This document shows positions 28,217-37,428 of a stretch of 64,000 nt of DNA, piece by piece. Every line of letters starts with the position of its first letter. Positions within the stretch are counted from its first letter, which is position 1. The translations under genes were made by a program, and so were the position numbers. The stretch is taken from assembly GCF_025152745.1 (NCBI RefSeq), contig NZ_CP104042.1, positions 372,001 to 436,000 of the forward strand, in the 5' to 3' direction. The notes under the pieces were generated by a model, which was not told where the DNA came from, did no database searches, and was given only the letters and a program-made list of their open reading frames with translations. The DNA comes from Rhizobium sp. WSM4643. Its GTDB lineage: Bacteria > Pseudomonadota > Alphaproteobacteria > Rhizobiales > Rhizobiaceae.

Positions 28217-29569
28217 TCACGCAGCTTTGCTATGCGTCCTGCCGAGCGCACCAAAGTAGGCGTCGAACGCGGCCGCTACTGCGCGAACCATGAAGCGCGA
28301 GTCCTTGGCCACCGTGACGCGACCATCGGCTATGGTCGCCACGCCGTCGCCGATAAGGTCCGCGAGGCGTTCGTTTCGCTCCAGGAGAAATCCCTCTTCG
28401 TACCCCGCCTCGTGGCTGAGGCGAGCGAGATCGACCTCGAAATCGCACATCAACCGTTCGATGGCCCTGGCGCGCAGCTTGTCCTCATTCGTCAGAAGGT
28501 ATCCTTTCGCCGTCGGAAGGACGCCGGACGACACCATCTCGGCGTATCGACCGATCGCGACGTGATTCTGATAGTAGCCGGAGGCAAGGCGCCCGATCGA
28601 CGACGCGCCAAGTCCGATCAGGGTCTCGCAGTCGTCCGTGGTGTAGCCCTGGAAGTTCCTGTGCAGCCTACCTCCCACGGACGCGATGGCCAGTTCGTCC
28701 TCCGGAAGCGCGAAATGGTCGAGACCGATGCGGACATATCCGGCTGCAACGAGTTCTTCAGCTATCGCCTCGGCCTGTTCGTTGCGCTCGGCCGCGCCTG
28801 CAAGTGCCGCCTCGTCGATGAGCCGCTGATGCTTCTTAAATGCGGGAACGTGAGCATAGCCGAAGACTGCGAACCTTTCCGGACGAAGTTCGATGGCCAT
28901 CTGCACCGTCTCGACGCAGGAATCGACCGTCTGATAAGGAAGACCGTAGATAAGATCGAAGTTCGTGCTCTTGACGCCGTGGGCCCGCAATCCTGCGACC
29001 GCAGCCTTGGTCTCGTTCAACGTCTGTATCCGGTTGATGGCCTTTTGAACGACCGGGTCGAAGCTTTGCACGCCGAGACTTGCTCGATCCACGCCATTCT
29101 CGCCAAGCGCGGCGATCATTTCGCTGTCGAGGGTTCTGGGGTCGATCTCGACCGCCACGCTGGCGTCTTGTTCGAACGCGAACCAGGTCTTCAGCGTCTT
29201 CATCAACGCCGCGAATTCGTGCGGCTTCATGATCGTCGGTGTTCCGCCACCGAAGTGAAGGTTCTTGACGGGAATGCTATCATCGGCGGCTTTAGCGACG
29301 AGTTCGATCTCCCTGCTCATGACGTCGAGGTAGTCGAGGATCGGCGCGTCTTGCTTGGTGACCGTGGTGTGACAGCCGCAATACCAGCACATCGACCGGC
29401 AGAAGGGGACGTGCAGGTACAAGGACGCCGGCTCGCCCTTTCCAGCGCTCCGAAGAGCTAGCGCATAATCGTCGGGACCGACCGCGGCTGCGAATGCGGG
29501 GGCGGTCGGATAGCTCGTGTAACGTGGAAGGCGAGCTTCGCCGTATTTGGCCACAAGTGCGTTCGACAT
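28217..29569 (-). CDS. hemN: HemN, oxygen-independent coproporphyrinogen III dehydrogenase
   Basis: HemN makes protoporphyrinogen IX without O2 and so supplies heme for the anaerobic cytochromes here. The 450-residue radical-SAM protein has the cluster motif C57-x3-C61-x2-C64 (CRSMCWYCGC), GGGTPTI, the EIDPRTLD strand and ASLGVQSFDP, and a typical C-terminal HemN domain. A FNR-type box lies 64 bp upstream of the ATG. Confidence 0.96.
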   Translation of the reverse strand: MSNALVAKYGEARLPRYTSYPTAPAFAAAVGPDDYALALRSAGKGEPASLYLHVPFCRSMCWYCGCHTTVTKQDAPILDYLDVMSREIELVAKAADDSIPVKNLHFGGGTPTIMKPHEFAALMKTLKTWFAFEQDASVAVEIDPRTLDSEMIAALGENGVDRASLGVQSFDPVVQKAINRIQTLNETKAAVAGLRAHGVKSTNFDLIYGLPYQTVDSCVETVQMAIELRPERFAVFGYAHVPAFKKHQRLIDEAALAGAAERNEQAEAIAEELVAAGYVRIGLDHFALPEDELAIASVGGRLHRNFQGYTTDDCETLIGLGASSIGRLASGYYQNHVAIGRYAEMVSSGVLPTAKGYLLTNEDKLRARAIERLMCDFEVDLARLSHEAGYEEGFLLERNERLADLIGDGVATIADGRVTVAKDSRFMVRAVAAAFDAYFGALGRTHSKAA

Positions 29570-29626
29570 CTTTTCGTCTCTGGATTTGATCGTGCCCCCT
29601 TATGACCGTCGGCAGGGAGACTTTCC

Positions 29627-29640
29627 TTGTCATAAGTCAA
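29627..29640. promoter_or_regulatory. FNR/FixK-type box upstream of hemN
   Basis: TTGTC-ATAA-GTCAA (reverse TTGAC-TTAT-GACAA) is centred 64 bp upstream of the hemN start on the minus strand. hemN genes are classical FNR/FixK targets. Confidence 0.7.
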
Positions 29641-29678
29641 TGAACGCGATCGCAGATTGTCTGAAACCTTCCTGGTGT

Positions 29679-29692
29679 TTGCTCGCTGTCAA
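29679..29692. promoter_or_regulatory. Candidate FNR/NnrR-type box upstream of the DUF2249 operon
   Basis: TTGCT-CGCT-GTCAA, one mismatch in the left half, centred 105 bp upstream of the ATG at 29791. It lies 38 bp from the hemN box, so the two divergent units have separate sites. Confidence 0.5.
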
Positions 29693-29790
29693 TGTTCGCT
29701 GCGCATCTGTCGCGTATCTTCAGAACCGATCGGGGCGAGCCGCCGCTCCATCATAGACAGAAAGCGGCGATCGAAAGGAATTCGAATCAC

Positions 29791-30075
29791 ATGTCTGAGG
29801 CGCAAACTCAAACAAGCGAAGTCTCGCACATCGATGTGCGGACGCTGCATCCCGGCGAACGTCATCCGAAGATTTTCGGAACGCTTCACACGCTGACGCC
29901 GGGCGGCGTGCTGCACATCACGAGCGATCACGAGCCGCGCCCTCTCCAGTACCAGCTCGAAACCGCGCTGCCCGGCAAGTTCTCCTGGGAATATCTGGAG
30001 CAAGGGCCTGAAGTCTGGCGCGTGGAAATCACCAGGCTCGACTCGGGCTGCGACTGCTGCTGCGGAAGCCACTAG
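29791..30075 (+). CDS. DUF2249 domain protein
   Basis: A 94-residue cytoplasmic protein with the DUF2249 pattern (IDVRTLHPGERHPKIFGTLH, GVLHITSDHEPRPLQYQLE, WEYLEQGPEVWRVEITR) and a cysteine-rich tail (CDCCCGSH) that could bind metal. DUF2249 proteins have a TusA/SirA-like fold and are often found in denitrification loci; their job is not known. It opens an operon with a membrane protein, a double DUF2249 protein, a DUF59 protein and a DUF6522 protein. Confidence 0.8.
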   Translation: MSEAQTQTSEVSHIDVRTLHPGERHPKIFGTLHTLTPGGVLHITSDHEPRPLQYQLETALPGKFSWEYLEQGPEVWRVEITRLDSGCDCCCGSH

Positions 30076-30090
30076 GAACGGAGAAGCACG

Positions 30091-31464
30091 ATGATCCCTA
30101 CGGGGACGAGCCTATCGCGCTGGACGATGTCCTATTTCGCAGCGTCGCTCTTCTTTCTGCTGTTTGCGGAGGTCCTGCTGGCGGCAGGAGGCTGGTCGCC
30201 GTCGCTGGACGTCGCCGATCCTCGTTCGCTCATCATCGTGCACTCGACCACCATCGGTTGGCTTGCCCTGCTGATGATAGGTGCACTCCTGCAGTTCGGC
30301 CCGGTTCTGACAGGTCTCGAACTTCCGAAAGGCAGCCTTGGGCTGGTCGTCCTCTGTGGAATGGTCGTGGGCCTGGTCCTGCTCCTGTCGGGCTTCGGAC
30401 TGACGAGCGTCGGTTCGGCGCTGGTGGGTCCGGTCATGTGCGCCGCCGCCGCAACGCTGGCCGTCTCGTTCCTTACGATCGCGGCGGCTCTTTTCTCACT
30501 GTTCTGGCGGGGACGGCATGCGCACGAGGCGTCGCGATTCGTCCTTCTCGGCATCGCCAGCCTTGTCGCTACCGTCGCACTAGGGGCATTCTTCGCGGTC
30601 GTCGTCTCCGGCGTCGCCGACGCCTTTCCGCTCGTCTCGTATGTCGTCGCCGCCGCGCCGCTACACGCAGGACTCGGACTTGTCGGCTGGATGACTTTCG
30701 GCGCGATCGGCGTAAGCTACAAGCTGCTGCCCATGTTTCTGCTGTCAGACGACATGAAGCCGTCGGATACGCTCCGTCACAGTTGCCTCGCCGTCGCCGG
30801 CCTGCTCATGGCCGCTGCGGCATCTCTCGCCTTCGACGAGGCCGTCGCCGGCGCATCGGCACTGCTGGCGACGCTGGCGCTCCCGGTGGCCGCTGCCGCG
30901 TACCTTGCCGAACTGGCGAGGGCCTACCGGGGCCGCCGGCGCAGGAAGCTGGAACCGAACACATACTGGTCTCTCCCGGCCTTCGTCATGTTCGGCGTAT
31001 CCGCAGCACTTCTTCCCGCCGCCGTCGCACTCCATGCCGGTCCGACAACGCTCACGGCGCTGGGCTATCTCTTCGTGTTCGGTTGGTTGACCGGTCTGGG
31101 CCTGGCGCAGCTTCTCAAGATAGTTCCCTTCCTGACCTGGATCGAAGCGTTCGGTCCGCTTCTCGGGCGCCGGCCCACCCCGAAGCTGGCGGATCTGGTG
31201 AACGGCGCCCGCTCGTCCGTCTGGTTCAGCGTCTTCTACTGCGCGGTGATCGTCGCGTCCGGCGCCATTTTCCTCGGACTTGACGACGTCTTCAGGATCG
31301 CCGCCTTCGCGCAGACCTTTTCGACGGCCGCGCTCGCGGCCGAGCTGGCCCTGTCGCGAGCCCTGGCCGGCGTCGACGCGGACGCCAAGAAATCTCCGTT
31401 CAAACACCCGGCTTTCTTCTTCGCCGGCAACCATAGAGGTGATGCCAATGGTTCAGCTTCGTGA
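30091..31464 (+). CDS. Polytopic membrane protein of denitrification loci (heme-copper oxidase subunit I-like)
   Basis: A 457-residue protein with about twelve membrane spans. It has histidines in spans (VHSTTIGWLALLMIGALLQF near residue 50; APLHAGLGLVGWMTFGAIG near residue 190) in a layout reminiscent of NorB/oxidase subunit I-like proteins found next to DUF2249 genes in denitrifiers. A full oxidase ligand set is not obvious. GGAG precedes the ATG, 15 bp after the DUF2249 gene. The C-terminus overlaps the next gene. Possible role: NO or heme sensing/handling in the membrane; inferred only from context. Confidence 0.75.
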   Translation: MIPTGTSLSRWTMSYFAASLFFLLFAEVLLAAGGWSPSLDVADPRSLIIVHSTTIGWLALLMIGALLQFGPVLTGLELPKGSLGLVVLCGMVVGLVLLLSGFGLTSVGSALVGPVMCAAAATLAVSFLTIAAALFSLFWRGRHAHEASRFVLLGIASLVATVALGAFFAVVVSGVADAFPLVSYVVAAAPLHAGLGLVGWMTFGAIGVSYKLLPMFLLSDDMKPSDTLRHSCLAVAGLLMAAAASLAFDEAVAGASALLATLALPVAAAAYLAELARAYRGRRRRKLEPNTYWSLPAFVMFGVSAALLPAAVALHAGPTTLTALGYLFVFGWLTGLGLAQLLKIVPFLTWIEAFGPLLGRRPTPKLADLVNGARSSVWFSVFYCAVIVASGAIFLGLDDVFRIAAFAQTFSTAALAAELALSRALAGVDADAKKSPFKHPAFFFAGNHRGDANGSAS

Positions 31465-31960
31465 ACTAGACGTACGACAGATCCTGCGCGATGGCGGGAT
31501 GCCCTTTCAACTGATCATGGACACCTTCGCCAGCCTTCAGCCGGGCGAAGGCGTGAGGCTTCATGCGATCTTCGAGCCAAAGCCGCTGATGCGGCAGCTC
31601 GCAGATCGCGGTTTCGAACATATCGCGCGACGTCTCGCCGACGACGACTGGGAAATCGATTTCGTTCCCGCTCCGACGCAGGAGAAGGCCGAACAGGAGG
31701 CTCTCTGGCCGGAGCCGGTCTGGAACCTCGACCTCACGGATCTCCCGCCGCCGGAGCCGATGGAGCGGATCCTTGCAAGGCTGGAGATGATGGAGAGCGG
31801 CGAGGTGATGTTCGCACTTCTGAACCGCGAACCAGTCTTCCTCTTCAACGAGCTGAAGGAACGCGGCCACGAATGGGTCGGCAACTTCGATGAAACCGGC
31901 AAGGTCTATCGTATCATGATCCGCGCGACACCATCGGATTCCGCCTGTGCCAGAACATGA
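31448..31960 (+). CDS. Double DUF2249 protein
   Basis: A 170-residue protein with two DUF2249 modules: LDVRQILRDGGMPFQLIMDT...LHAIFEPKPLMRQLADRGFE, and LDLTDLPPPEPMERILARLE...FALLNREPVFLFNELKERGH. The ATG at 31448 is used with GAGG 8 bp upstream; an ATG at 31442 is also in frame. It overlaps both neighbours, indicating tight coupling in the operon. Confidence 0.8.
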   Translation: MVQLRELDVRQILRDGGMPFQLIMDTFASLQPGEGVRLHAIFEPKPLMRQLADRGFEHIARRLADDDWEIDFVPAPTQEKAEQEALWPEPVWNLDLTDLPPPEPMERILARLEMMESGEVMFALLNREPVFLFNELKERGHEWVGNFDETGKVYRIMIRATPSDSACART

Positions 31961-32249
31961 ACTCACGCCTGAGGACGTGCTTGCTGCCCTGCGGGACATC
32001 GAGGACCCGGAGGTTGGCACGAATATCGTGGATCTCGGACTGATCTACGAAGTTCTTGTTGCGACGGACGGCATGGTGAACGTCAAGATGACGACGACGA
32101 CGCGCTTCTGTCCAGCGTCGGGGTTTCTTGCCGACGCGGTCAAGGTCCGCGTAGAGCATCTCGCCGGCGTGCGGCGGGCGCAGGTCGATCTGGTCTACGA
32201 GCCGGCATGGACGCCGGAGATGGCGCAGCGTTTTTCGCTCGATGATTAA
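31947..32249 (+). CDS. DUF59/MIP18-type metal-sulfur cluster protein
   Basis: A 100-residue protein of the MIP18/PaaD-like (DUF59) family: DVLAALRDIEDPEVGTNIVD, LGLIYEVLV, VKMTTTTRFCPASGFLADAV. The DPE and CP motifs typical of iron-sulfur carrier proteins are present. It starts at GTG 31947 inside the end of the double DUF2249 gene. It likely assists iron-sulfur or metal centre assembly for a denitrification enzyme. Confidence 0.85.
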   Translation: MPEHELTPEDVLAALRDIEDPEVGTNIVDLGLIYEVLVATDGMVNVKMTTTTRFCPASGFLADAVKVRVEHLAGVRRAQVDLVYEPAWTPEMAQRFSLDD

Positions 32250-32550
32250 AAAGGTTGAACGCGGCATGGACTGCGCAGAACAGATTGACATTGGGGAGCT
32301 GACGATCGACGCCGCTTTTCTGGCCCGCCGGTTCGCCATCTCGCCCGACGCCCTTCGACGTCACATGAAGCTGGGCCTCGTCCGCAGCTTGGTGGAGCGG
32401 GGCGAGGGTGAGGACGCTGGACGAACCCGGCTGACCGTCCGCATCGGAAACCGCACATGGATCGCGGTGATCGCTTCCGACGGCGCTGTGGTGAGCGAGC
32501 GCATGGCGCATGCACCCGCCCATCTTGCTGCAGGATCCAGGCGATCCTGA
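32242..32550 (+). CDS. DUF6522 family protein
   Basis: A 102-residue protein with the DUF6522 pattern: IDAAFLARRFAISPDALRRH, VRSLVERGEGEDAGRTRLTV, then a basic strand. Function unknown; the family recurs next to denitrification genes. The ATG at 32242 overlaps the DUF59 stop; an ATG at 32266 (MDCAEQ) could be the true start. It is the last gene of this operon. Confidence 0.75.
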   Translation: MIKKVERGMDCAEQIDIGELTIDAAFLARRFAISPDALRRHMKLGLVRSLVERGEGEDAGRTRLTVRIGNRTWIAVIASDGAVVSERMAHAPAHLAAGSRRS

Positions 32551-33133
32551 CGGCTAGCGCCAACGCATTTACACGGTCGCTATTCAGGGAAGGATGGAGG
32601 TTCTGAGCGGATGTCGAAGTCGGACAACACGGGCGGCACAACAATCCGCGTTGCGGCGGCCAGTTCATTCCCGCGACCACCATTCCGGCGGCTCTCCGCT
32701 GGTCGAGGATGAAGCCGGCGTTCACCGGAGAGACGCGAACAGCCTCCTTGGCGTATACAATTCCATCGCCACCGCTTCGGATCTGGCACTAAGCACCGCT
32801 TAGGCTGCTGGCAGGCTCATTGCCAATCCACGACGTATAGGAGCAACCTTCGACTGCCTGATACTCCGCGGCAGCGGACCGGATGGTCCTGCCTTCTCGC
32901 CGCGGAACAGCTCGGAGACTGCTCCTGCCAGACTTCAGGGAAGAACTTGAAGACGCCGACTTCTCCACACGCTCATCGAAATCGTCCGCCAAGCCCAGGC
33001 GCGCCCAAAGGCGACCGCGGCTTTGCATCCACTTTTGGATCAGCGGCTGGGCCCCTGGGAAACGCTCTCTTGCATGTTTATGTGCTTCCCGAGCGACGCG
33101 CCGCAAACACCGTCGGTGCATGCCGCGCTGGAA
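32551..33133. other. Intergenic stretch without a supported gene
   Basis: About 580 bp between converging units (DUF6522 operon and nnrS). Open frames on both strands are arginine/serine-rich and lack ribosome sites or family motifs. It may be decayed coding sequence. No hairpin with a U-run was found. Confidence 0.4.
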
Positions 33134-34354
33134 TTACTTCCCTCGGACGGTCAACGGCTTCCTGCCGGTGCACAGCATCGACGCATGCTCCACGATGAAG
33201 AGGGAAAAGGCCGCGATCCAGCCCGCCGCGGCCACGAGCAAGACCGGAGCGCTGTATTCCGGTAGAAGCTCGGCAGCAGGTCGCACGAGCGCAACGGCGC
33301 CAAGCACCACGTAGGAAATATTGGTGACAGGTGCGGACGTCAGCTTTCTGCCTGTGTGGCCGCGGCTCGCACGGGTCATAACAGCGAGCATCATCAGCGA
33401 GATAGAACCGATCGCGAAGACGTGCAGGACGGCGAGTTCCGGAAGCCCTATGGCCTGTAGCGCGATGGCCGCGAATCCAAGCGGAACGAAGGCGAAGGCT
33501 GCGTGGAGCACGAATACAATGGGCTCCGGCCACGTCGTCCATCCACGCCAGCGCACGAGCCTGATGAGGTTGAGCATGGTGGCAGCCAGCCCAAGCAGAC
33601 CGCTCAGGAAGGATTCTGGCCCGATGGACCAGACACCCAGTGAGGCGGCTCCTATAGTGATGGTCGCCGCGTCGAAGCGGTTGTAGGGCACTGGGAAGTC
33701 AGTGCGACCGAACTGGTTGATCCAGTTTCGCGTGAAGCTTGGAAGGATACGACCGCCCACGATCGTCACGAGCAGTACGTAGGCGCCGAGACCAAGGCGG
33801 ATCGGCAGCTCGGGGCTTTCCCCCTGCACGACCTGAAGCTGGAAGCAGGCATTGGCCACGGACAGGACAAGGAGCCCGGCAACGACCTTCAGATCCTTCC
33901 ACTTTCTCCCGGCCACGACCTCCCGAGTGCAAATCACGAGCATGGCCGGCAGAAAGAGGCCGTCGACGAGCGCCGCGGCCATGACGCCAACCGAGCCGCT
34001 GACAAGCATGGCGATCCGGCCCGCGCACCACAGTGAAAACAAAGCTATGAGCCGACGTCCGGCGATCGGCAGTCTACCCGTCCAGTTTGGAATGGCCGTG
34101 AGAAGAAAGCCCGTCAGGATCGCCGGAGCGAATCCGAAGAGCATTTCATGTGCGTGCCAGTAAAGCGTCCCGTATTGGGTGGCGACCGGCAGGTCCATGG
34201 TCAGAAAGCTCGTCCATAGCAGCATGCTCAGGATCGCCCATAAGGCGGCAGCTAGGAAGAAGGGACGGAACCCGTAGGAAAAGAGGACGAGGCCGTCGCG
34301 CGACATGCCGCGAGGAGCCCGCGGTTCGGCGTCCATGGTCTTCTGCATGATCAT
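33134..34354 (-). CDS. nnrS: NnrS, heme-copper membrane protein of NO metabolism
   Basis: NnrS is a 12-span heme- and copper-containing membrane protein that protects against nitrosative stress. The 406-residue product has [83 protein letters not shown], all classical NnrS blocks. GGAGACA precedes the ATG. It is divergent from nirK; the 196-bp gap holds three candidate regulator sites. Confidence 0.95.
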   Translation of the reverse strand: MIMQKTMDAEPRAPRGMSRDGLVLFSYGFRPFFLAAALWAILSMLLWTSFLTMDLPVATQYGTLYWHAHEMLFGFAPAILTGFLLTAIPNWTGRLPIAGRRLIALFSLWCAGRIAMLVSGSVGVMAAALVDGLFLPAMLVICTREVVAGRKWKDLKVVAGLLVLSVANACFQLQVVQGESPELPIRLGLGAYVLLVTIVGGRILPSFTRNWINQFGRTDFPVPYNRFDAATITIGAASLGVWSIGPESFLSGLLGLAATMLNLIRLVRWRGWTTWPEPIVFVLHAAFAFVPLGFAAIALQAIGLPELAVLHVFAIGSISLMMLAVMTRASRGHTGRKLTSAPVTNISYVVLGAVALVRPAAELLPEYSAPVLLVAAAGWIAAFSLFIVEHASMLCTGRKPLTVRGK

Positions 34355-34401
34355 TGTCTCCAGTTGTCACGCAGCAATGCCTGACATCGAAGAGCAGGTC
34401 G

Positions 34402-34415
34402 TTGAGATTACGCAA
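34402..34415. promoter_or_regulatory. NnrR-type box nearest nnrS
   Basis: TTGAG-ATTA-CGCAA; read on the minus strand TTGCG-TAAT-CTCAA, one base from TTGCG-N4-CACAA. The centre is 54 bp upstream of the nnrS start. Confidence 0.6.
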
Positions 34416-34432
34416 ATAGAGTCTCGGTCACT

Positions 34433-34446
34433 TTGCGGTGCAGCAA
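34433..34446. promoter_or_regulatory. Candidate NnrR-type box between nnrS and nirK
   Basis: TTGCG-GTGC-AGCAA, of the TTGC-N6-GCAA shape. It lies between the other two candidates, 23 bp from the downstream one. Confidence 0.4.
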
Positions 34447-34455
34447 ACAGGAAGT

Positions 34456-34469
34456 TTGCTCCAAATCAA
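34456..34469. promoter_or_regulatory. FNR/NnrR-type box nearest nirK
   Basis: TTGCT-CCAA-ATCAA has a perfect right half and one mismatch in the left. The centre is 88 bp upstream of the nirK ATG. Confidence 0.6.
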
Positions 34470-34550
34470 AGAGTCCCGTGCCGGTTCTACTACTCTCCTC
34501 CTCGAAACCGGGCGGTGTTCGTCCGCTCTTCGACTAATGGAGATTGGGGC

Positions 34551-35699
34551 ATGACTAATACTCTGCAGATGACAAGACGCACGATGCTGACGGGCGCAGC
34601 CGTCGCAGGGGCGCTGACCCCCATTCTGGTTGCAAGCGTTCCCGCCCACGCCGACGAGCACGTAGCGCCCGGCGCCAAGAATAGCGGGAAGAAAGTCGAC
34701 CTCTCGAAGCTTCCGCGCGAGAAGGTCGAACTTGTGAAGCCTCCGTTCGTCCACGCCCACGATCAGCAGGCGAAGGGCGGACCTAGGATCAAGGAATTCA
34801 CCCTCACCATTAAGGAACAGAAGATGGTGTTGGACAAGGACGGCACCGAAGTCAACGCGATGACGTTCGACGGATCGGTTCCCGGCCCACTCCTGGTCGT
34901 TCACCAGGACGACTACGTCGAGCTGACCCTCGTCAATCCCGATACCAACACGATGCAGCACAACATCGACTTCCACGCCGCCACCGGTGCGTTAGGCGGA
35001 GGCGCGCTGACGATCGTCAATCCCGGCGAAAGCACGGTGCTGCGCTTCAAGGCCACGAAGGCCGGCGTCTTCGTCTACCACTGCGCACCTCCCGGCATGG
35101 TGCCGTGGCACGTCACTTCGGGCATGAACGGTGCGATCATGGTGCTTCCGCGCGAAGGCCTCACAGACGGCCACGGAAAGCCAGTAGTTTACGACAAGGT
35201 CTACTACGTCGGCGAGCAGGACTTCTACATTCCGAAGGACGAGAACGGCAAGTTCAAGAAATACGACAGCCCCGGCGAGGCCTATGAGGACACGATCGCC
35301 GTCATGAGGACCCTGACCCCGACGCACATCGTCTTCAACGGTGCCGTCGGTGCTCTGACGGGCGACAACGCTATGACCGCGAAAGTAGGCGAGACGGTGC
35401 TGATCGTCCACTCGCAGGCAAACCGCGACACGCGTCCGCACCTGATCGGCGGTCATGGCGAGTACGTATGGGCCACCGGCAAGTTCGCCAACGTGCCGGA
35501 CGTCGACCAGGAGACCTGGTTCATACCTGGCGGAACCGCCGGCGCTGCCGTCTATACGTTCGTCCAGCCGGGCATCTACGCTTATGTGAACCATAACCTC
35601 ATCGAAGCCTTCGAGCTGGGTGCGGCGGCACACTTCAAGGTCACCGGCGAATGGGACGACGATCTCATGACTTCGGTCAGAGCTCCGTCGGGCAGTTGA
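34551..35699 (+). CDS. nirK: NirK, copper nitrite reductase
   Basis: NirK reduces nitrite to NO in the periplasm. The 382-residue protein has a twin-arginine-like signal ([20 protein letters not shown]). Type 1 copper ligands are H137, C178, H187 and M192 ([25 protein letters not shown]). Type 2 ligands are H142, H177 and the His in [10 protein letters not shown] near the C-terminus. The ATG at 34551 lies after GGAGATTGGGGC. A GC hairpin separates it from nirV. Confidence 0.98.
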   Translation: MTNTLQMTRRTMLTGAAVAGALTPILVASVPAHADEHVAPGAKNSGKKVDLSKLPREKVELVKPPFVHAHDQQAKGGPRIKEFTLTIKEQKMVLDKDGTEVNAMTFDGSVPGPLLVVHQDDYVELTLVNPDTNTMQHNIDFHAATGALGGGALTIVNPGESTVLRFKATKAGVFVYHCAPPGMVPWHVTSGMNGAIMVLPREGLTDGHGKPVVYDKVYYVGEQDFYIPKDENGKFKKYDSPGEAYEDTIAVMRTLTPTHIVFNGAVGALTGDNAMTAKVGETVLIVHSQANRDTRPHLIGGHGEYVWATGKFANVPDVDQETWFIPGGTAGAAVYTFVQPGIYAYVNHNLIEAFELGAAAHFKVTGEWDDDLMTSVRAPSGS

Positions 35700-35716
35700 C
35701 GGTCTGAAGCGAGGGG

Positions 35717-35740
35717 GCGCGGGGCTGAGAGGACCCGCGC
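35717..35740 (+). terminator. Hairpin between nirK and nirV
   Basis: GCGCGGG pairs with CCCGCGC (7 bp, loop of 10) 18 bp after the nirK stop, without a U-run. It may partly terminate or protect the nirK mRNA so that nirV is made at a lower level. Confidence 0.45.
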
Positions 35741-35780
35741 TCCATCCGTTCACAAAGAGGCGCAACCAGCGATATAAGTT

Positions 35781-36743
35781 ATGACCGGGAAAGACGAGGT
35801 TTCGGCGATATCCATAGCCATTCCCCTTGCCCTGCTTGCGGTCCTGTCCGGTGCGGTCGCGGTCGCGTCGGGGCTGGTCCCGTTCCACGATGTCGACCTC
35901 GCTCTCCCCGCTCTCCCGTCTCCCCAATCTGTCTTCATCGAGAGCCGAACGTTCGCCTATCGCGATTCGGCCGAGTACTTTCGCAACGGTCGGGCGGTCG
36001 ACGCGCCCCGCAAGGACGTCGACGTCCGGAAACGTCTCCAGATTATGAAGTTTCAGACGACCCGTGGCGAGTACAGGCGATGCGTCGACGACGGCGTCTG
36101 CGTCCCCGCCGACGAACCGGAAGACGCCGTGGCGCCCGATATGCCGCTGACCGGCGTCAGCTACGAAGACGCCGTGCGATACGCGGCGTGGCTTTCGAAA
36201 CGGACCGGGCAGGCGTGGACGCTGCCCACGGACTTCGAACTCGCCTACGCCGCCGCCGACCGTTTTCCCGACGACGCCCTTGGCGTCGATGAGGACGAGA
36301 AGAATCCGGCCGTGCGCTGGCTTGCCGACTACGAGCGGGAGGCGCGGAGAGCCGCGTCCGTGGACCCGCGCCCACAGCCAAAAGGCACCTTCGGCGTCAG
36401 CAGCACCGGGCTTGTCGATTTTGGCGGCAACATCTGGGAGTGGACGTCGACATGCAACAAGCGAGTTGATCTTGATCAAGGAATGGTGGACGAAAAACGG
36501 TCAGGTTCCGACTGCGGCATCTTCATCGCTTCCGGCAAGCACCGCGCCCCGATGAGCAGTTTCATTCGCAACCCAAAGGGCGGCGGATGTTCGGTGGGGG
36601 CGCCGCCGGACAATCTGGGATTTCGGCTCGTCCGCCACATGACGCTGATGGAAAGCGTCTCGGACTTCGCCCGAAGAACCGCGACCGACATTATCGCCCG
36701 GTCCACGAAGGCGTACACGGAGACGAGCAGCAATGAAGGTTGA
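35781..36743 (+). CDS. nirV: NirV, SUMF1/formylglycine-generating-enzyme-like protein
   Basis: NirV regularly follows nirK; its function is not settled. The 320-residue protein has one N-terminal membrane span (IAIPLALLAVLSGAVAVASG) and a SUMF1-type domain: TTRGEYRRCVDDGVC, VSYEDAVRYAAWLSKRTGQA, WTLPTDFELAYAA, NIWEWTSTC, PKGGGCSVGAPPDNLGFRLV. A perfect FNR/FixK box lies within its coding region at 36466-36479. The end overlaps nnrR by 11 bp. Confidence 0.93.
   Translation: MTGKDEVSAISIAIPLALLAVLSGAVAVASGLVPFHDVDLALPALPSPQSVFIESRTFAYRDSAEYFRNGRAVDAPRKDVDVRKRLQIMKFQTTRGEYRRCVDDGVCVPADEPEDAVAPDMPLTGVSYEDAVRYAAWLSKRTGQAWTLPTDFELAYAAADRFPDDALGVDEDEKNPAVRWLADYEREARRAASVDPRPQPKGTFGVSSTGLVDFGGNIWEWTSTCNKRVDLDQGMVDEKRSGSDCGIFIASGKHRAPMSSFIRNPKGGGCSVGAPPDNLGFRLVRHMTLMESVSDFARRTATDIIARSTKAYTETSSNEG
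36466..36479. promoter_or_regulatory. Perfect FNR/FixK box inside nirV, upstream of nnrR
   Basis: TTGAT-CTTG-ATCAA is a perfect consensus dyad in the nirV frame (it encodes VDLDQ). A class II promoter here would start near 36514, about 220 bp before the nnrR ATG, and could make an nnrR transcript independent of nirK-nirV. In Bradyrhizobium nnrR is known to be controlled by FixK2. Confidence 0.55.
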
Positions 36744-37428
36744 CCGCGCAGTTCTGAAGTCGCTGTCATTGTTTGAACGCATGACGGATCCGGACCTGGA
36801 TTCAATGCTGGAACATGCGGCACCGCGCCGGGTCGCTCAGGGCGACGCTGTATTCGAGCAGGGTGGGCATGCGAAGTCTTTCTTCCTCCTTATTCATGGG
36901 AGGCTGAAGGTCACGCAGGTCACTCTTGACGGTCAGCAGATCATCGTCCGCATGGTGCACCCAGGCGACCTTTTCGGCTTCGCAATGGCCCTCCGTCGCA
37001 CCGACTATCCCGGTACAGCGCGGGCTGCGGCTGAAAGCCTCATCATCGGGTGGCCGACCGAGATGTGGTCATGCTTCGTCGAGCAGAACCCCCGCTTGGC
37101 AATGACCGCGATGCAAACGATTGGACAGCGCCTCGAGGAGGCCCACACACGCATACGGGAGATGTCGACGGAGGAAGTCGAGAAGCGGGTCGCACATGCC
37201 GTACTTCGCCTCTCGAAACAGGCTGGACGGGCCGTCGAGGAGGGCATACGCATCGACTTCCCGATATCGCGTCAAGACATAGCCGAGATGACGGGCACCA
37301 CGCTACATACGGTGTCCCGCATACTGAGCGCGTGGGAATCCAAGGGAATTGTCGAGGGCGGGCGTCAGAAACTGACGTTGACGGACCCACCTCGCCTACT
37401 GCGACTGGCCGATGGCGAGCGGCAATAG
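36733..37428 (+). CDS. nnrR: NnrR, Crp/Fnr-family NO-responsive regulator
   Basis: NnrR activates nir and nor genes in response to NO. The 231-residue protein has a cNMP-like beta-barrel (VFEQGGHAKSFFLLIHGRLKV, VHPGDLFGFAMAL), a dimer helix, and a C-terminal helix-turn-helix (ISRQDIAEMTGTTLHTVSRILSAWESKG). It lacks the cysteines of FNR that hold a [4Fe-4S] cluster, as expected of the NnrR/DNR group. The recognition helix with TLHTVSR fits TTG-type half sites. Confidence 0.93.
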   Translation: MKVDRAVLKSLSLFERMTDPDLDSMLEHAAPRRVAQGDAVFEQGGHAKSFFLLIHGRLKVTQVTLDGQQIIVRMVHPGDLFGFAMALRRTDYPGTARAAAESLIIGWPTEMWSCFVEQNPRLAMTAMQTIGQRLEEAHTRIREMSTEEVEKRVAHAVLRLSKQAGRAVEEGIRIDFPISRQDIAEMTGTTLHTVSRILSAWESKGIVEGGRQKLTLTDPPRLLRLADGERQ

